A stretch of DNA of 64,000 nucleotides from Bacteroidota bacterium (GTDB lineage: Bacteria; Bacteroidota; Bacteroidia; UKL13-3). Position 1 is the stretch's first letter, and each line of letters opens with the position of its first letter. Positions 25,902 through 34,830 of the stretch are shown piece by piece. The notes beneath the pieces were generated by a model. It searched no databases, was not told where the DNA came from, and saw nothing but the letters and a program-made list of their open reading frames with translations. Made by a program: the position numbers and the translations under genes. The stretch is from contig CANJUD010000008.1 in NCBI GenBank assembly GCA_947477885.1, positions 62,001-126,000 of the forward strand, given 5' to 3'.

Positions 25902-26422
25902 CCGAATATTTAATACTTGTTGACCCTAATGATATAGAAAAAGGCAAAATGGAAAAGCTTTTGGTTCATCAGTTGGGATTACTGCATCGGGCATTTTCTG
26001 TTTTTATATTTAACACAAAAGGCGAATTAATTCTGCAACAACGTGCCGATGAAAAATACCATTCGGCTGGCCTTTGGACCAATACCTGTTGCAGCCATCC
26101 GCAATATGGCGAAGATGTTGCAGTGGCTATAAAAAGGCGGCTGCATGAAGAAATGGGTCTTGCTTGCGAAACGCATTTTGCCTTTAAATTTATCTATAAA
26201 GCCCAATTCCAAAATGGATTGATGGAGTACGAATACGATCATGTATATTTTGGAATAACCAATGATCATCCTATTTTGAAACCCGAGGAAGCCAAAGACT
26301 GGCGATATATAAGTTTATCCGCTCTAGAGGCAGAACTAACAAAGCATTCTGAAAACTACACCGAATGGCTTAAGATTTGTTTTGTCGAATTAAAAGAACA
26401 CTATAATAAAATAAATTTTTAA
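25898..26422 (+). CDS. idi: Isopentenyl-diphosphate delta-isomerase (type I)
   Basis: This Nudix-fold enzyme interconverts isopentenyl and dimethylallyl diphosphate, feeding the carotenoid pathway. It has the active-site cysteine in WTNTCCSHP (Cys64), the conserved HRAFSVFIF strand, LILQQRA, and the metal/acid site RRLHEEMG. The 174-residue length is normal for bacterial type I enzymes. It sits within the crt operon between the exported unknown protein and the SRPBCC gene. Presence of the isomerase in the operon suggests that precursor supply is co-regulated with pigment synthesis. Confidence 0.94.
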   Translation: MTEYLILVDPNDIEKGKMEKLLVHQLGLLHRAFSVFIFNTKGELILQQRADEKYHSAGLWTNTCCSHPQYGEDVAVAIKRRLHEEMGLACETHFAFKFIYKAQFQNGLMEYEYDHVYFGITNDHPILKPEEAKDWRYISLSALEAELTKHSENYTEWLKICFVELKEHYNKINF

Positions 26423-26432
26423 GCCATCAAAT

Positions 26433-26885
26433 ATGTATCAATTCCGAGCAGATCAATTCCTACCTATCCCCATCGAGCAAGCTTGGGCATTTTTCTCCGC
26501 TGCTCAAAATTTATCCAAAATAACCCCGCCGGAAATGAAGTTTAATGTGCTCACTCAATTGAAAGATGAGGAAATATACAATAGAATGCTTATCGATTAC
26601 ACCGTGAGACCCTTGTTTGGAATACCTTTGCATTGGCAAACTGAAATTTGCAAAGTAGAACGCCCAACGATGTTTACCGACCAGCAATTAAAAGGCCCAT
26701 TTAAAATTTGGCACCATACCCATACTTTCAAATCTGTATCGGGAGGCACCCTTATGAGCGACGTTGTAGATTACGAATTACCTTTGGGACTTATTGGCAA
26801 ATTAGCCCATCGTATTCTCGTAAAAAAAAGGGTAGAAAATATATTTATATTTCGTAAGAAAATATTAGAAACACTATTTAAATAA
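26433..26885 (+). CDS. SRPBCC-family (START-like) protein
   Basis: This 150-residue helix-grip protein opens with YQFRADQFLPIPIEQAWAFFSAAQNLSKITPPEMKF (read in parts) and ends with a long helix, the typical layout of ligand-binding SRPBCC/polyketide cyclase-like proteins with a large hydrophobic pocket. The strand HWQTEICKVERPTMFTDQQ and the GPFKIWHHTHTF segment are typical of this sub-branch. It lies 10 bases after idi and directly before crtZ. Homologues are common in Bacteroidota carotenoid clusters, where a role in binding or handing over hydrophobic intermediates is plausible but unproven. Confidence 0.85.
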   Translation: MYQFRADQFLPIPIEQAWAFFSAAQNLSKITPPEMKFNVLTQLKDEEIYNRMLIDYTVRPLFGIPLHWQTEICKVERPTMFTDQQLKGPFKIWHHTHTFKSVSGGTLMSDVVDYELPLGLIGKLAHRILVKKRVENIFIFRKKILETLFK

Positions 26886-27362
26886 ATGAGTACGATTTTA
26901 ATTAATATCATTATAACACTAGCTACGTTCTTTGCTATGGAAAGCGTGGCGTGGCTTGCTCATAGATTTGTGATGCATGGTTTTCTATGGTACTTGCACA
27001 AAGACCATCACAAAAAAGAAACCGATGGCTTTTTAGAACACAACGATTTTTTCTTTATCATTTTTGCGGTACCAGGCATCTTAGGATTACTCTTTGGCAT
27101 GCAAAACGATTTCAATTTTTTGTTTTGGATTGGTTTGGGAATTACCATTTACGGCTTTGCGTATTTTGTAGTGCATGATATTTTTATTCACCAACGCTTC
27201 AAATTGTTTCGCAATGCAAATAACGCCTATTTCAAAGCTATTCGCAGGGCACACAAAATGCATCATAAGCATTTAGGTAAAGAACATGGCGAATCGTTCG
27301 GTATGCTTTGGGTGCCTTTCAAATACTTCAAGAACAACTCCAAAAATTTACTTGATAATTGA
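26886..27362 (+). CDS. crtZ: Beta-carotene hydroxylase CrtZ
   Basis: CrtZ is a membrane di-iron hydroxylase that adds 3-OH groups to the beta-ionone rings, giving zeaxanthin. The four His clusters of the fatty-acid-hydroxylase superfamily are present: H26-x4-H31, H38-x2-HH42, H97-x4-H102, and H123-x2-HH127. Hydrophobic helices alternate with them. The 158-residue length matches bacterial CrtZ. Its TGA overlaps the start of the cyclase gene. As no ketolase gene is seen nearby, zeaxanthin is the predicted end product of this operon. Confidence 0.94.
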   Translation: MSTILINIIITLATFFAMESVAWLAHRFVMHGFLWYLHKDHHKKETDGFLEHNDFFFIIFAVPGILGLLFGMQNDFNFLFWIGLGITIYGFAYFVVHDIFIHQRFKLFRNANNAYFKAIRRAHKMHHKHLGKEHGESFGMLWVPFKYFKNNSKNLLDN

Positions 27363-28057
27363 AATCCCTATATCTTCTTATCAATATTTTTACCATAATC
27401 GTTCCGGTTATCTTTTCCTTTCATCCCAAGCTGCAATTCTATAAAAACTGGAAAGCATTTTTTATATCAAGTATTATAGTTGCTGTTGCATTTGTTTTAT
27501 GGGACATACAATTCACCAAGCTGGCCGTGTGGGGCTTCAATCCTAATTATGTAACGGGAATCTATCTATACAAGCTTCCACTTGAGGAAGTATTATTTTT
27601 TATCTGCATTCCCTTTTCTTGCGTGTTTACCTATCACTGTTTAAATATATTTTATCAATACAAATGGAAGCCAAAAACGGAAACATTTTTTATTATCATA
27701 TTATCTATTTTACTGCTTGCCATAGGAATAATTAACTACGATAAACTATATACTTTTTATACATTTGTAAGCCTCGCCATTTTACTTATACTTTTAAAAT
27801 TTGCATTTAACGTTACGTGGCTATCCAAGTTACTTAGCATCTACCCCATCCTCTTGATTCCATTCTTTATTGTTAATGGCATCCTCACAGGCACCGGAAT
27901 TGAGCAGCCCGTGGTGTGGTATAATAATGCTGAGAATTTGGGAATCCGATTATTGACCATTCCTGTGGAAGATATATTTTATGGCTTTGAATTAATACTT
28001 TTGAATGTATTTTTGTATCAGTCTATGATTCAAAAAGCCAATTCAAAAAACCAATAA
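27359..28057 (+). CDS. Lycopene beta-cyclase, CrtYcd-type fused membrane protein
   Basis: This 232-residue integral membrane protein of about seven helices combines the two small subunits of the heterodimeric (CrtYc/CrtYd) lycopene cyclase. Each half carries the conserved P-x-E-(E/D) motif: PLEE at 74-77 and PVED near 205. It converts lycopene to beta-carotene, the substrate of CrtZ encoded just upstream. The start is a TTG that overlaps the crtZ stop codon. It is the last biosynthetic gene of the operon; a damaged second copy of its C-terminal half lies 3.3 kb downstream. Confidence 0.92.
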   Translation: MKSLYLLINIFTIIVPVIFSFHPKLQFYKNWKAFFISSIIVAVAFVLWDIQFTKLAVWGFNPNYVTGIYLYKLPLEEVLFFICIPFSCVFTYHCLNIFYQYKWKPKTETFFIIILSILLLAIGIINYDKLYTFYTFVSLAILLILLKFAFNVTWLSKLLSIYPILLIPFFIVNGILTGTGIEQPVVWYNNAENLGIRLLTIPVEDIFYGFELILLNVFLYQSMIQKANSKNQ

Positions 28058-28058
28058 T

Positions 28059-29369
28059 TTGAGAAATTACCTAACCATAGGTTTCATTTTTATATCATTA
28101 AATTTATTTTCGCAGGATGATATATACTTGAGCAAGAATTCAAATTTAATTTGTTTTCCTGGCTCCAACATTGCATTTTTTGGTGATATAATAAACGATG
28201 CAAGAGGTGGTCTTAATCACCAAAATGGAGGTGATGCGTATTTAATTAATAGTAAATTTACGGGCTTCAGAAGTTTCAGAATTATTAATGGATTTGATTC
28301 CTCAATTTCATCCACTGCGTTTAACGCAAATGGGCCTTTTGTACGTTTTTGGAATTTACATACCGACAACGATTATTTTAACAATATACCTAGTGCTACT
28401 TTAATAAATAAAGACAGTGGCCGCGGGCATTTTAATTTTGAACAAGAAGTTAAAATTACAAACCAACACACTTTCATACATGGTATTATTTGGACTCCCA
28501 GAAGCAAATGGAAACAAGCCTATGTAAACTATGAAACTGATAGCACTATAGTAATTGGGAATAACAATGATAACCATATCGATGGTTATGCTGTAAAAAG
28601 TGGCTGCACCAGCTTTGAATTTCCTATTGGTGACGGCATTTTTCAGCGAACTGCAAAAATAATTTCACCCGATTGCGGCATCTATAAAGCTGCCTATTTT
28701 AAAACTAATTCACAACTTGGGACCACAGGAATTAGTGGCGAAAAGGCACTTACAGCTACTCCCAATAACTGTATGGATAGTATTATAAAAGTTAATAGCA
28801 CTGAGTTTTGGGATATCGACGGGAGTCAAAATACCTATCTCGGGCTATCTTCCTTAAACAGCTCAAATGGTTATTCAGAATGGAGTTCAGATTCCAATTT
28901 CTTGGGCTGCTATGCAGAAAAAATTACTATTACAGGCTTTAATGGCAAATGGCAAAATTTATCAATTGTAAAAAGTCCCGTCAGTTTGCAAGAAAATGGA
29001 CAGTACGATTCTAAGTTAAAAATTGTTCCTGACTCTGGATATAGTTGCTTCACCTGGGCTGCCAAAGATACCGCAACTGCCAACCTCGCTATCAAACAGC
29101 AAACTCCCACAAATTCCTATAATATTTATATCTACCCCAATCCATGCACAACAGCATTTACAGTCAAATTTGCAGGTAGTAAAGACGAAAAGGTGACCTA
29201 TTTTTTAACCAATAATATGGGAGCAATAGTGTTAGAAAATGACGTTGAAATAAACGCAAAGCAAAACAATATATATATTGAATTTACTATCCTACCTGCA
29301 GGTATTTACTTTCTAAATATTTGTACCAATAATACCCCATTCCAGACCAAAAAAATTATAAAACTATAA
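28059..29369 (+). CDS. Secreted protein with T9SS type A sorting domain
   Basis: The protein has 436 residues. It begins with a TTG start directly after the cyclase stop, a signal peptide (RNYLTIGFIFISLNLFSQ), and a Bacteroidota surface-protein style N-terminus (ICFPGSNIAFFGDIIND). The middle part has no recognised domain but includes an FEFPIGDGIFQRTA segment often seen in T9SS cargo. The end is a type A sorting domain (YIYPNPCTT, NNMGAIV, PAGIYFLNI, KKIIKL). It is packed against the carotenoid operon with no spacer, so it may be co-expressed with the pigment genes, though a functional link is not evident. Confidence 0.8.
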   Translation: MRNYLTIGFIFISLNLFSQDDIYLSKNSNLICFPGSNIAFFGDIINDARGGLNHQNGGDAYLINSKFTGFRSFRIINGFDSSISSTAFNANGPFVRFWNLHTDNDYFNNIPSATLINKDSGRGHFNFEQEVKITNQHTFIHGIIWTPRSKWKQAYVNYETDSTIVIGNNNDNHIDGYAVKSGCTSFEFPIGDGIFQRTAKIISPDCGIYKAAYFKTNSQLGTTGISGEKALTATPNNCMDSIIKVNSTEFWDIDGSQNTYLGLSSLNSSNGYSEWSSDSNFLGCYAEKITITGFNGKWQNLSIVKSPVSLQENGQYDSKLKIVPDSGYSCFTWAAKDTATANLAIKQQTPTNSYNIYIYPNPCTTAFTVKFAGSKDEKVTYFLTNNMGAIVLENDVEINAKQNNIYIEFTILPAGIYFLNICTNNTPFQTKKIIKL

Positions 29370-31310
29370 ATGAAATATACCCTTCTATTTATATTAATTA
29401 ATATAGTAGCCTTGCAAGCTGCAGCACAAATAAAGATTGGCGACAATCCCAAAAGCATTTCACCTGCCTCACTTCTTGAACTTGAAAGTACCAACAAAGG
29501 ACTTTTAATACCGCGAATTCATCGTGATTCACTGTTGAGCTCAGCTCTAAATTCTGCCCCAAATGGCATGCTGATTTATCAAATAGAAGGCGACTCCCTT
29601 TTTATTCGCCAGCAAAACAAATGGGTGTGCATTTCCAATCAAAATAATATAGAACAAAAAAATATATACCTGTTCCCTGAAGACTTTGGAGCAAATCCAA
29701 ATGATGCAAATTTCGATAACAGCTCAGCCATCCAGCAAGCTATCGATTCAGCTTTGCAATGTGGCAAAATTGTATATTTCGACCAAGGCGACTACTATGT
29801 GCAAAAAACAATATATATAAGAAAAAGGCTCAGTAATAACCATGACGATGGTATAAAAATGGTAGGAGCAGGAATCAGTCACACCAGAATAATTTCAAAG
29901 GTAAATAACAATGCACTGATTGTAATGGAAAACACCTTGTATAGCAATTCAAAACCAATACCCGGCTATTTTTTCAAAGGTGGATATATAAAAAATATCT
30001 TATTTATGGGCACTGGTGGCAAGGGCAACTGCTTCAATATAACCGGATGGTGGGCTGGACTCTTGGAGAATATTCAAATACAAAATTTTAACGGCAACGG
30101 CATTCATATGCCTACACAAAATAATTTTGGCCCGCCTTACGACGCTTTCGGAAATGCCTATACCGATAATTATTCAAGTTTTATTAGTTTGAAAAATTCT
30201 CAAATTGACAACAATGAAGGTTGGGGCTATTATGATGAAAAAGAAAATACATCCTCCGATTTGAATTGCGAAAAAACAGTGATAGCATCCAACGGGAAAG
30301 GTGGGATACGATTTGGTGGACAAAGCTTACGGCTTGTAGGTTGTGCGATTGCTTATAATGGCTTTGGCTCCAACACTGGTGGCGGACTAGAACTTGCTGT
30401 AAATGGCAACTCTTCCCATAATAACTTTATTACACAAAATGAATTTGATGCGAACCATCAATATCACATTAAAATGAATGGTGTTATCAATAATCAAATT
30501 GTTTCAAACCGCTTTTTGTTTCACGACTTAATAGATACCAGCAAAATGACGCCAGCAAATGGTGCTATTTTACTTGCATCAGATTCCTTATATCCTTATG
30601 CAGATAATGTAACTATCTCAAATAATTATGTGCGAGTTGATTACCCCACAAAGGCATTTACCAACAGACAACAATTGTATTTTGTCCGATTTTTGAACCA
30701 CGCGTCGTCCATAAATATTAAGATTGAAAATAATTTCTTTCAAGCATTGCCCACTGGCTTTACAAAATATCACAACTTTACAAGGTATGATTATTATTTC
30801 GATTCGCGACTTGGCATTACCAATAATATTATAATAGACGACCCAAATACAGGAAGTTATTTTAACAGTGCCCGCGGTGCACTTCCACCCTATTTCGATG
30901 GCATTATTCAAAATAAATCCATCGATACTATTTCATCTACTATTAATCTTAAATTTCCAATTACCTATGGCGGTTATAATATACTGAATTTAGAAGAGTA
31001 TGTACAATTTTACGACACGACCAAAAACGAATTTCAAATTCCGGAATCGGGTTACTATGAAATTAATGCATCTCTAGGAATCCAATCCAATTCTGCGTCG
31101 AATAACTTGAAATTGGAATATTATATTGACCATGCTTTATACAGTACCCACGCTTACCCTGTGCTTACAGGCAGCGATTCTTGGGTTAGTGATAAACTAA
31201 TCATTTACTGCTATAAAGGATTAAAATTAAATATTAAACTGAAAGCAAGTTCTGCTATTAATTTTTCCGTGAGTGAACAATCAAAAGTTTTTATAAAGAT
31301 GCTTCGGTAA
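29370..31310 (+). CDS. Pectate-lyase-like right-handed beta-helix protein with C1q-like end
   Basis: The protein has 646 residues and a signal peptide ending AAAQ. The stretch IGDNPKSISPASLLELES with KGLLIPRI is the N-terminal signature of many Bacteroidota fibre-like surface proteins. From about residue 105 an FGANPND...SSAIQQAIDSA segment opens a pectate-lyase/GH28-type parallel beta-helix. The last 130 residues resemble a C1q/TNF-like jelly roll (FQIPESGYYEINASLGIQ). No T9SS domain is present. The gene begins on the base after the previous stop. It could be a polysaccharide lyase or a trimeric fibre, and catalytic residues cannot be assigned. Confidence 0.78.
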   Translation: MKYTLLFILINIVALQAAAQIKIGDNPKSISPASLLELESTNKGLLIPRIHRDSLLSSALNSAPNGMLIYQIEGDSLFIRQQNKWVCISNQNNIEQKNIYLFPEDFGANPNDANFDNSSAIQQAIDSALQCGKIVYFDQGDYYVQKTIYIRKRLSNNHDDGIKMVGAGISHTRIISKVNNNALIVMENTLYSNSKPIPGYFFKGGYIKNILFMGTGGKGNCFNITGWWAGLLENIQIQNFNGNGIHMPTQNNFGPPYDAFGNAYTDNYSSFISLKNSQIDNNEGWGYYDEKENTSSDLNCEKTVIASNGKGGIRFGGQSLRLVGCAIAYNGFGSNTGGGLELAVNGNSSHNNFITQNEFDANHQYHIKMNGVINNQIVSNRFLFHDLIDTSKMTPANGAILLASDSLYPYADNVTISNNYVRVDYPTKAFTNRQQLYFVRFLNHASSINIKIENNFFQALPTGFTKYHNFTRYDYYFDSRLGITNNIIIDDPNTGSYFNSARGALPPYFDGIIQNKSIDTISSTINLKFPITYGGYNILNLEEYVQFYDTTKNEFQIPESGYYEINASLGIQSNSASNNLKLEYYIDHALYSTHAYPVLTGSDSWVSDKLIIYCYKGLKLNIKLKASSAINFSVSEQSKVFIKMLR

Positions 31311-31373
31311 GAAGATAATCGACTGTTGCATTATTATCTTGAATTTGCAAAAATATGAGCTGCTGAAATAGCT

Positions 31374-31607
31374 TTGATAAATTGCTTAGCTACTTTAATG
31401 TTGTTTCTATGTACAATTAATTGGCAGAAAATATATACTTTTTATTTATTTTTAAACCTTGCAATTTTACCCCTACTTATTAATTTCGCATTCAAAGTAA
31501 CTAGGCTCCCCAAATTGCTCAACATTCCTGTGGAGGATATATTTTATGGGTTTGAATTGATTGTTTTGAATGTTTTTTTATATGAATATCTGAAAACAAA
31601 AAAATAA
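31374..31607 (+). pseudogene. Truncated second lycopene cyclase (C-terminal half, internal deletion)
   Basis: The 77-codon frame resembles the C-terminal third of the intact cyclase: KIYTFYLFLNLAILPLLINFAFKVTRLPKLL is similar to KLYTFYTFVSLAILLILLKFAFNVTWLSKLL (quoted in parts), then it jumps to IPVEDIFYGFELIVLNVFLY, similar to IPVEDIFYGFELILLNVFLY. About 45-50 residues between these blocks are deleted, and the first half with the PLEE motif is missing. The remaining frame is still open, so a tiny membrane peptide could be made, but cyclase activity is not expected. It marks an old duplication of the end of the operon. The following 258 bp hold no gene I can support. Confidence 0.8.
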
Positions 31608-31865
31608 TTTATATAAATAACATTTCTTGCTTCCGAGCAGAAAATTTTTGATATAATAAAAAAATTCCGGGGAATTTATTTAATGCTGAAATTTACAAGA
31701 ATCTCTGCATCCCAGTTGCAACGGCTGTGTCAGACTATTAGATAAATTACAGTATGACGAGCATCATATTCTTTTGTTGCTGCACGTCATTTTCATGAGC
31801 CCTAAAGTGAAGCTTACTTTGCATCATATTACAACAAAGAAAAAAAACATTAAATAAATACTACA

Positions 31866-32537
31866 ATGAAAAACTTAATTAAATTGCTTACAGTATCAAT
31901 GATATTATTAAGCAGCCAAAAACTAACCTTTGCTTTAACTAGCAACAATGTTATAAGTAAGTCTATAACAAGTGAACCTATTAGTGATACTTTGCAAACT
32001 TTTTTTGCTGAGCAACAAAGTGAGGAAGTAAATATACATTGGTTTACCGTTTCCGACCAAACATATAGCAACTTTGCGGTAGAAATGTCGCTTGATGGAA
32101 AAGACTTTTTTGAAATTGGCAACATAAAAGGAACCGAGTACACTAACAACCCTAGTGAATATTTATATATACATAAGCAGGCTATTTCTGTAGTTACTTT
32201 TTACCGAATCAAGTTAGTAAGTTCTGATGGGAGTTCTAAATATTCTAAAATAATAAAATCAGAATCGAAAAAGGCAACGCTAGTTAGTAGTGTTAAAATA
32301 TATCCTAACCCTGTGAGCAATTTGGCTGAAGTATCTTTCACCTTCTCAGAAAGCAGTGTATATATACTTACTATTACCGATAACAGTGGTAAGGTGGTTA
32401 ACACACAAACTGGTAATGGCGTTATAGGAAATAATATTTTACCTATCAACATGGAAAACCAAATTCCAGGAGTCTATTATATCTACATTACTGGTTCCAA
32501 CGGGCTGTCGCATGTATCTAAATTTATTAAAGATTAA
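31866..32537 (+). CDS. Small secreted protein with T9SS type A sorting domain
   Basis: The protein has 223 residues. A signal peptide (KNLIKLLTVSMILLSSQKLTFA) is followed by a single module of about 85 residues (VNIHWFTVSDQTYSNFAVEMS, IHKQAISVVTFYRIKLV, YSKII) and then a type A sorting domain (YPNPVSN, NSGKVVN, PGVYYIYI, SHVSKFIKD). The module resembles a fibronectin/Ig-like strand pattern. It is shared with the C-terminus of the 19.9-kb adhesin and with the 42.2-kb protein, so these three form a local paralogue family. Function is unknown; as the mature protein is little more than an anchor module, it may be a structural surface component. Confidence 0.75.
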   Translation: MKNLIKLLTVSMILLSSQKLTFALTSNNVISKSITSEPISDTLQTFFAEQQSEEVNIHWFTVSDQTYSNFAVEMSLDGKDFFEIGNIKGTEYTNNPSEYLYIHKQAISVVTFYRIKLVSSDGSSKYSKIIKSESKKATLVSSVKIYPNPVSNLAEVSFTFSESSVYILTITDNSGKVVNTQTGNGVIGNNILPINMENQIPGVYYIYITGSNGLSHVSKFIKD

Positions 32538-32670
32538 TGCAGGGCGTGGTAGCAAACAGGACTACCACAGCAAAAATATAAACCTGCTGCATTGCACTGG
32601 AAATGGGTGCAATTACAAGGTAAAAAAAACAAGAGATTGATTGATTGATTTGAACATATTTTTTCATGGT

Positions 32671-32710
32671 TAGCCAAAAGACCACCTAATTTGGGTGGTT
32701 TTTTTGGCTA
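32671..32710 (+). terminator. Intrinsic terminator
   Basis: TAGCCAAAAGACCACC (32671-32686) faces GGTGGTTTTTTTGGCTA (32694-32710), with a T-run inside the 3' arm. It ends the small T9SS gene. The rest of the 400-bp spacer up to 32936 shows no other gene. Confidence 0.85.
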
Positions 32711-32936
32711 ACTCATGTTCCGTGTTTATTTCAAAAGCATGAGGACTTTCATGTCTTTTTGATATCTACAAGTAGCACTCACACCATGCCGTCCAGCTAT
32801 ATTGGAGAACCGCCTGATGGACCTTAATTAAAAAAGGGACAATACTTATGATAAACATCACATCAGGCAGGTGACCAGTATCAATTTTATAATATCATAT
32901 TATAGTGAATTTTGTAGTGTTAAAAAAAACATAAAC

Positions 32937-33170
32937 ATGAAAAAGCTAATTAAAATTATTATCAGTAGTGTAGGTGTTGCACTATTTATTTTGAATCCCT
33001 ATCATATAAATAAAAAAACCGATGACCTGCAAAATACTGCTGCAAAGAATATCGGCAACTCGCACTGTATAAAAAACAGCAAACTGGGAACAATTCATTC
33101 TGCTGAATTTATTGCACTAAACAACCACAGCAGACCTAAAAAGAAAAGACCAAACTATTTGTATTGCTAA
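32937..33170 (+). CDS. Small exported peptide of unknown function
   Basis: From the ATG at 32937 this is a 77-residue protein: a Lys-rich N-terminus with a hydrophobic stretch (KKLIKIIISSVGVALFIL), then a polar, basic tail ending RPKKKRPNYLYC. A longer frame opens at 32871 but adds an unlikely leader. It lies 36 bp before the sensor kinase gene on the same strand. It may be a membrane-anchored or secreted peptide. No family is recognised, and coding status rests on composition and the signal-like N-terminus. Confidence 0.45.
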   Translation: MKKLIKIIISSVGVALFILNPYHINKKTDDLQNTAAKNIGNSHCIKNSKLGTIHSAEFIALNNHSRPKKKRPNYLYC

Positions 33171-33206
33171 ATTATTAAACCAAGAACTCTTAAATTTAAA
33201 CACACA

Positions 33207-34829
33207 ATGAACAGTTTATATCATATCAGCTTATGGGAAATAATCCTTATGTCAACTTTGTCCTTACTGGGCATTATAGGGATCTTTCTATATACTCGTT
33301 TACACTTATCTAAGAATGGCAACTCCATTAGATTTAAATCATTAAACGCTAATATCAGCGAACTAAAAAAAGCTGAATCTTTATTTCGCTCTCTTATCGA
33401 GAACAATTATGATGCTATAATATTGAGCGATATAAACGGTTTCCCTATATATCAAAATCCATCCGTGGGGAAAATGTTGGGTTGGACATCTGAAGAAAGA
33501 AAAATGCAAAATAGTGCGGAAATTATTCATCCGGATGAGATTGAACTCGTAAAAACTAAAATGAAAGAGGCCCTAGAAAACCCAGGAAACGCAATATATA
33601 GTGCTTACAGAATAAGACATAAAAAGGGACATTATATCTATGTTGAAGGTTCTATCACCAATATGCTGAATGATGGTAATATCAATGCTTTGGTTTCGAA
33701 TTTCCGTGATGTAACCAAGCACCGAGAAAATGAAGAACAAATAGAATTCGACAGAAATAATCTCTCTTCTTTAATTAACAATACAAACGATTTGATGTGG
33801 AGCGTTGATAAAGACTTAAAATTGATTACTTCTAATAATGCATTCGATAAAACAATGGCACAACAATCTGGAAATGCTATTGTAAAAGGAGGAGATATTT
33901 TGGCAGAAGGATTTAGTAAAGAACAATCAAATCGCTTTAAAATATTTTATGAACGGGCACTTTCAGGAGAAGCTTTTACAGAAATAGAATATGTAGATTT
34001 CCCGGAAGAATTTTGGTCTGAAATCTCATTTTATCCCGTTCGTAAAGATGAAAGTGTAGTGGGCACAGCATGCTTTTCACGCAACGTTACCGAACTAAAA
34101 AAATCCGTAAAAGAAACACTTGACATGGTGGAGATATTGCAAAACAAAAACAAGGACCTGCATCAATTTTCCAATATAGTTTCGCACAATCTTCGATCGC
34201 CGATTGCCAAAATTCAGGGACTGGCATCACTATTCAAAACAGATCCCCACCAACAGATAAAAGGTAAAAGTATATTAGAATGTGTGGAAGACGAAGTAAA
34301 TAATTTAGATAACGTCGTAAAAGATATGTATGCCATTATATCAGTTCGCGATCAAGTAGAAAAACAAAAGGCTTATATATGTTTTCAAACTGAATTGCAA
34401 TTTATAAAGCAAGTATTGGAAAATCAAATTATAGAGAGCAAAGCCAATATTACCGCTGATTTCGAAAAAACTGAAGGTATAGTTTCCATAAAAAGTTATA
34501 TATATAGCATCATGCTAAATTTACTATCGAATGCAATAAAATATCGTCAGCCAGACATCCCTTTATCCATACATATTTCATGCACAGAAGATGATAAAAA
34601 TATTTACCTAACCGTACAAGACAATGGCAGCGGTATAGACCTACAAAAAAACAAAGACAAAATATTTGGATTGTATAAAAGATTTCACGGAAACAATATT
34701 GAGGGCAGAGGAATTGGACTTAACCTAGTGAAAGCCCAAGCTGAATCGCTAGGTGGAAGGATTGAAGTAGAGAGTGCAGTAAACCAAGGTACTACTTTTA
34801 AAGTGTGCCTCCCTAAAAACAATATATAA
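33207..34829 (+). CDS. PAS-domain sensor histidine kinase
   Basis: The protein has 540 residues. One N-terminal transmembrane helix (about 8-30) is followed by PAS domains at about 55-175 and 185-300. A HisKA-like domain with SHNLRSP has its phospho-acceptor at His327. The ATPase domain has N-box NLLSNAIKYR, G1 DNGSGID and G2 GRGIGLNL. It is a paralogue of the kinase at 58.9-61.2 kb, similar from the second PAS to the C-terminus, but lacks that protein's N-terminal receiver. Its natural partner, a single-domain response regulator directly downstream, is a pseudogene here, so any signal must leave through another protein. Confidence 0.92.
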   Translation: MNSLYHISLWEIILMSTLSLLGIIGIFLYTRLHLSKNGNSIRFKSLNANISELKKAESLFRSLIENNYDAIILSDINGFPIYQNPSVGKMLGWTSEERKMQNSAEIIHPDEIELVKTKMKEALENPGNAIYSAYRIRHKKGHYIYVEGSITNMLNDGNINALVSNFRDVTKHRENEEQIEFDRNNLSSLINNTNDLMWSVDKDLKLITSNNAFDKTMAQQSGNAIVKGGDILAEGFSKEQSNRFKIFYERALSGEAFTEIEYVDFPEEFWSEISFYPVRKDESVVGTACFSRNVTELKKSVKETLDMVEILQNKNKDLHQFSNIVSHNLRSPIAKIQGLASLFKTDPHQQIKGKSILECVEDEVNNLDNVVKDMYAIISVRDQVEKQKAYICFQTELQFIKQVLENQIIESKANITADFEKTEGIVSIKSYIYSIMLNLLSNAIKYRQPDIPLSIHISCTEDDKNIYLTVQDNGSGIDLQKNKDKIFGLYKRFHGNNIEGRGIGLNLVKAQAESLGGRIEVESAVNQGTTFKVCLPKNNI

Positions 34830-34830
34830 T

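Noticed and set aside
31682..31744. 20-codon frame starting MLKFTRISASQLQRL
   Set aside because: Too short, no promoter, no continuation in other frames; not distinguishable from chance.
32871..32936. Upstream extension of the small exported peptide
   Set aside because: The extra 22 residues break the signal-like N-terminus and lie in probable promoter DNA.
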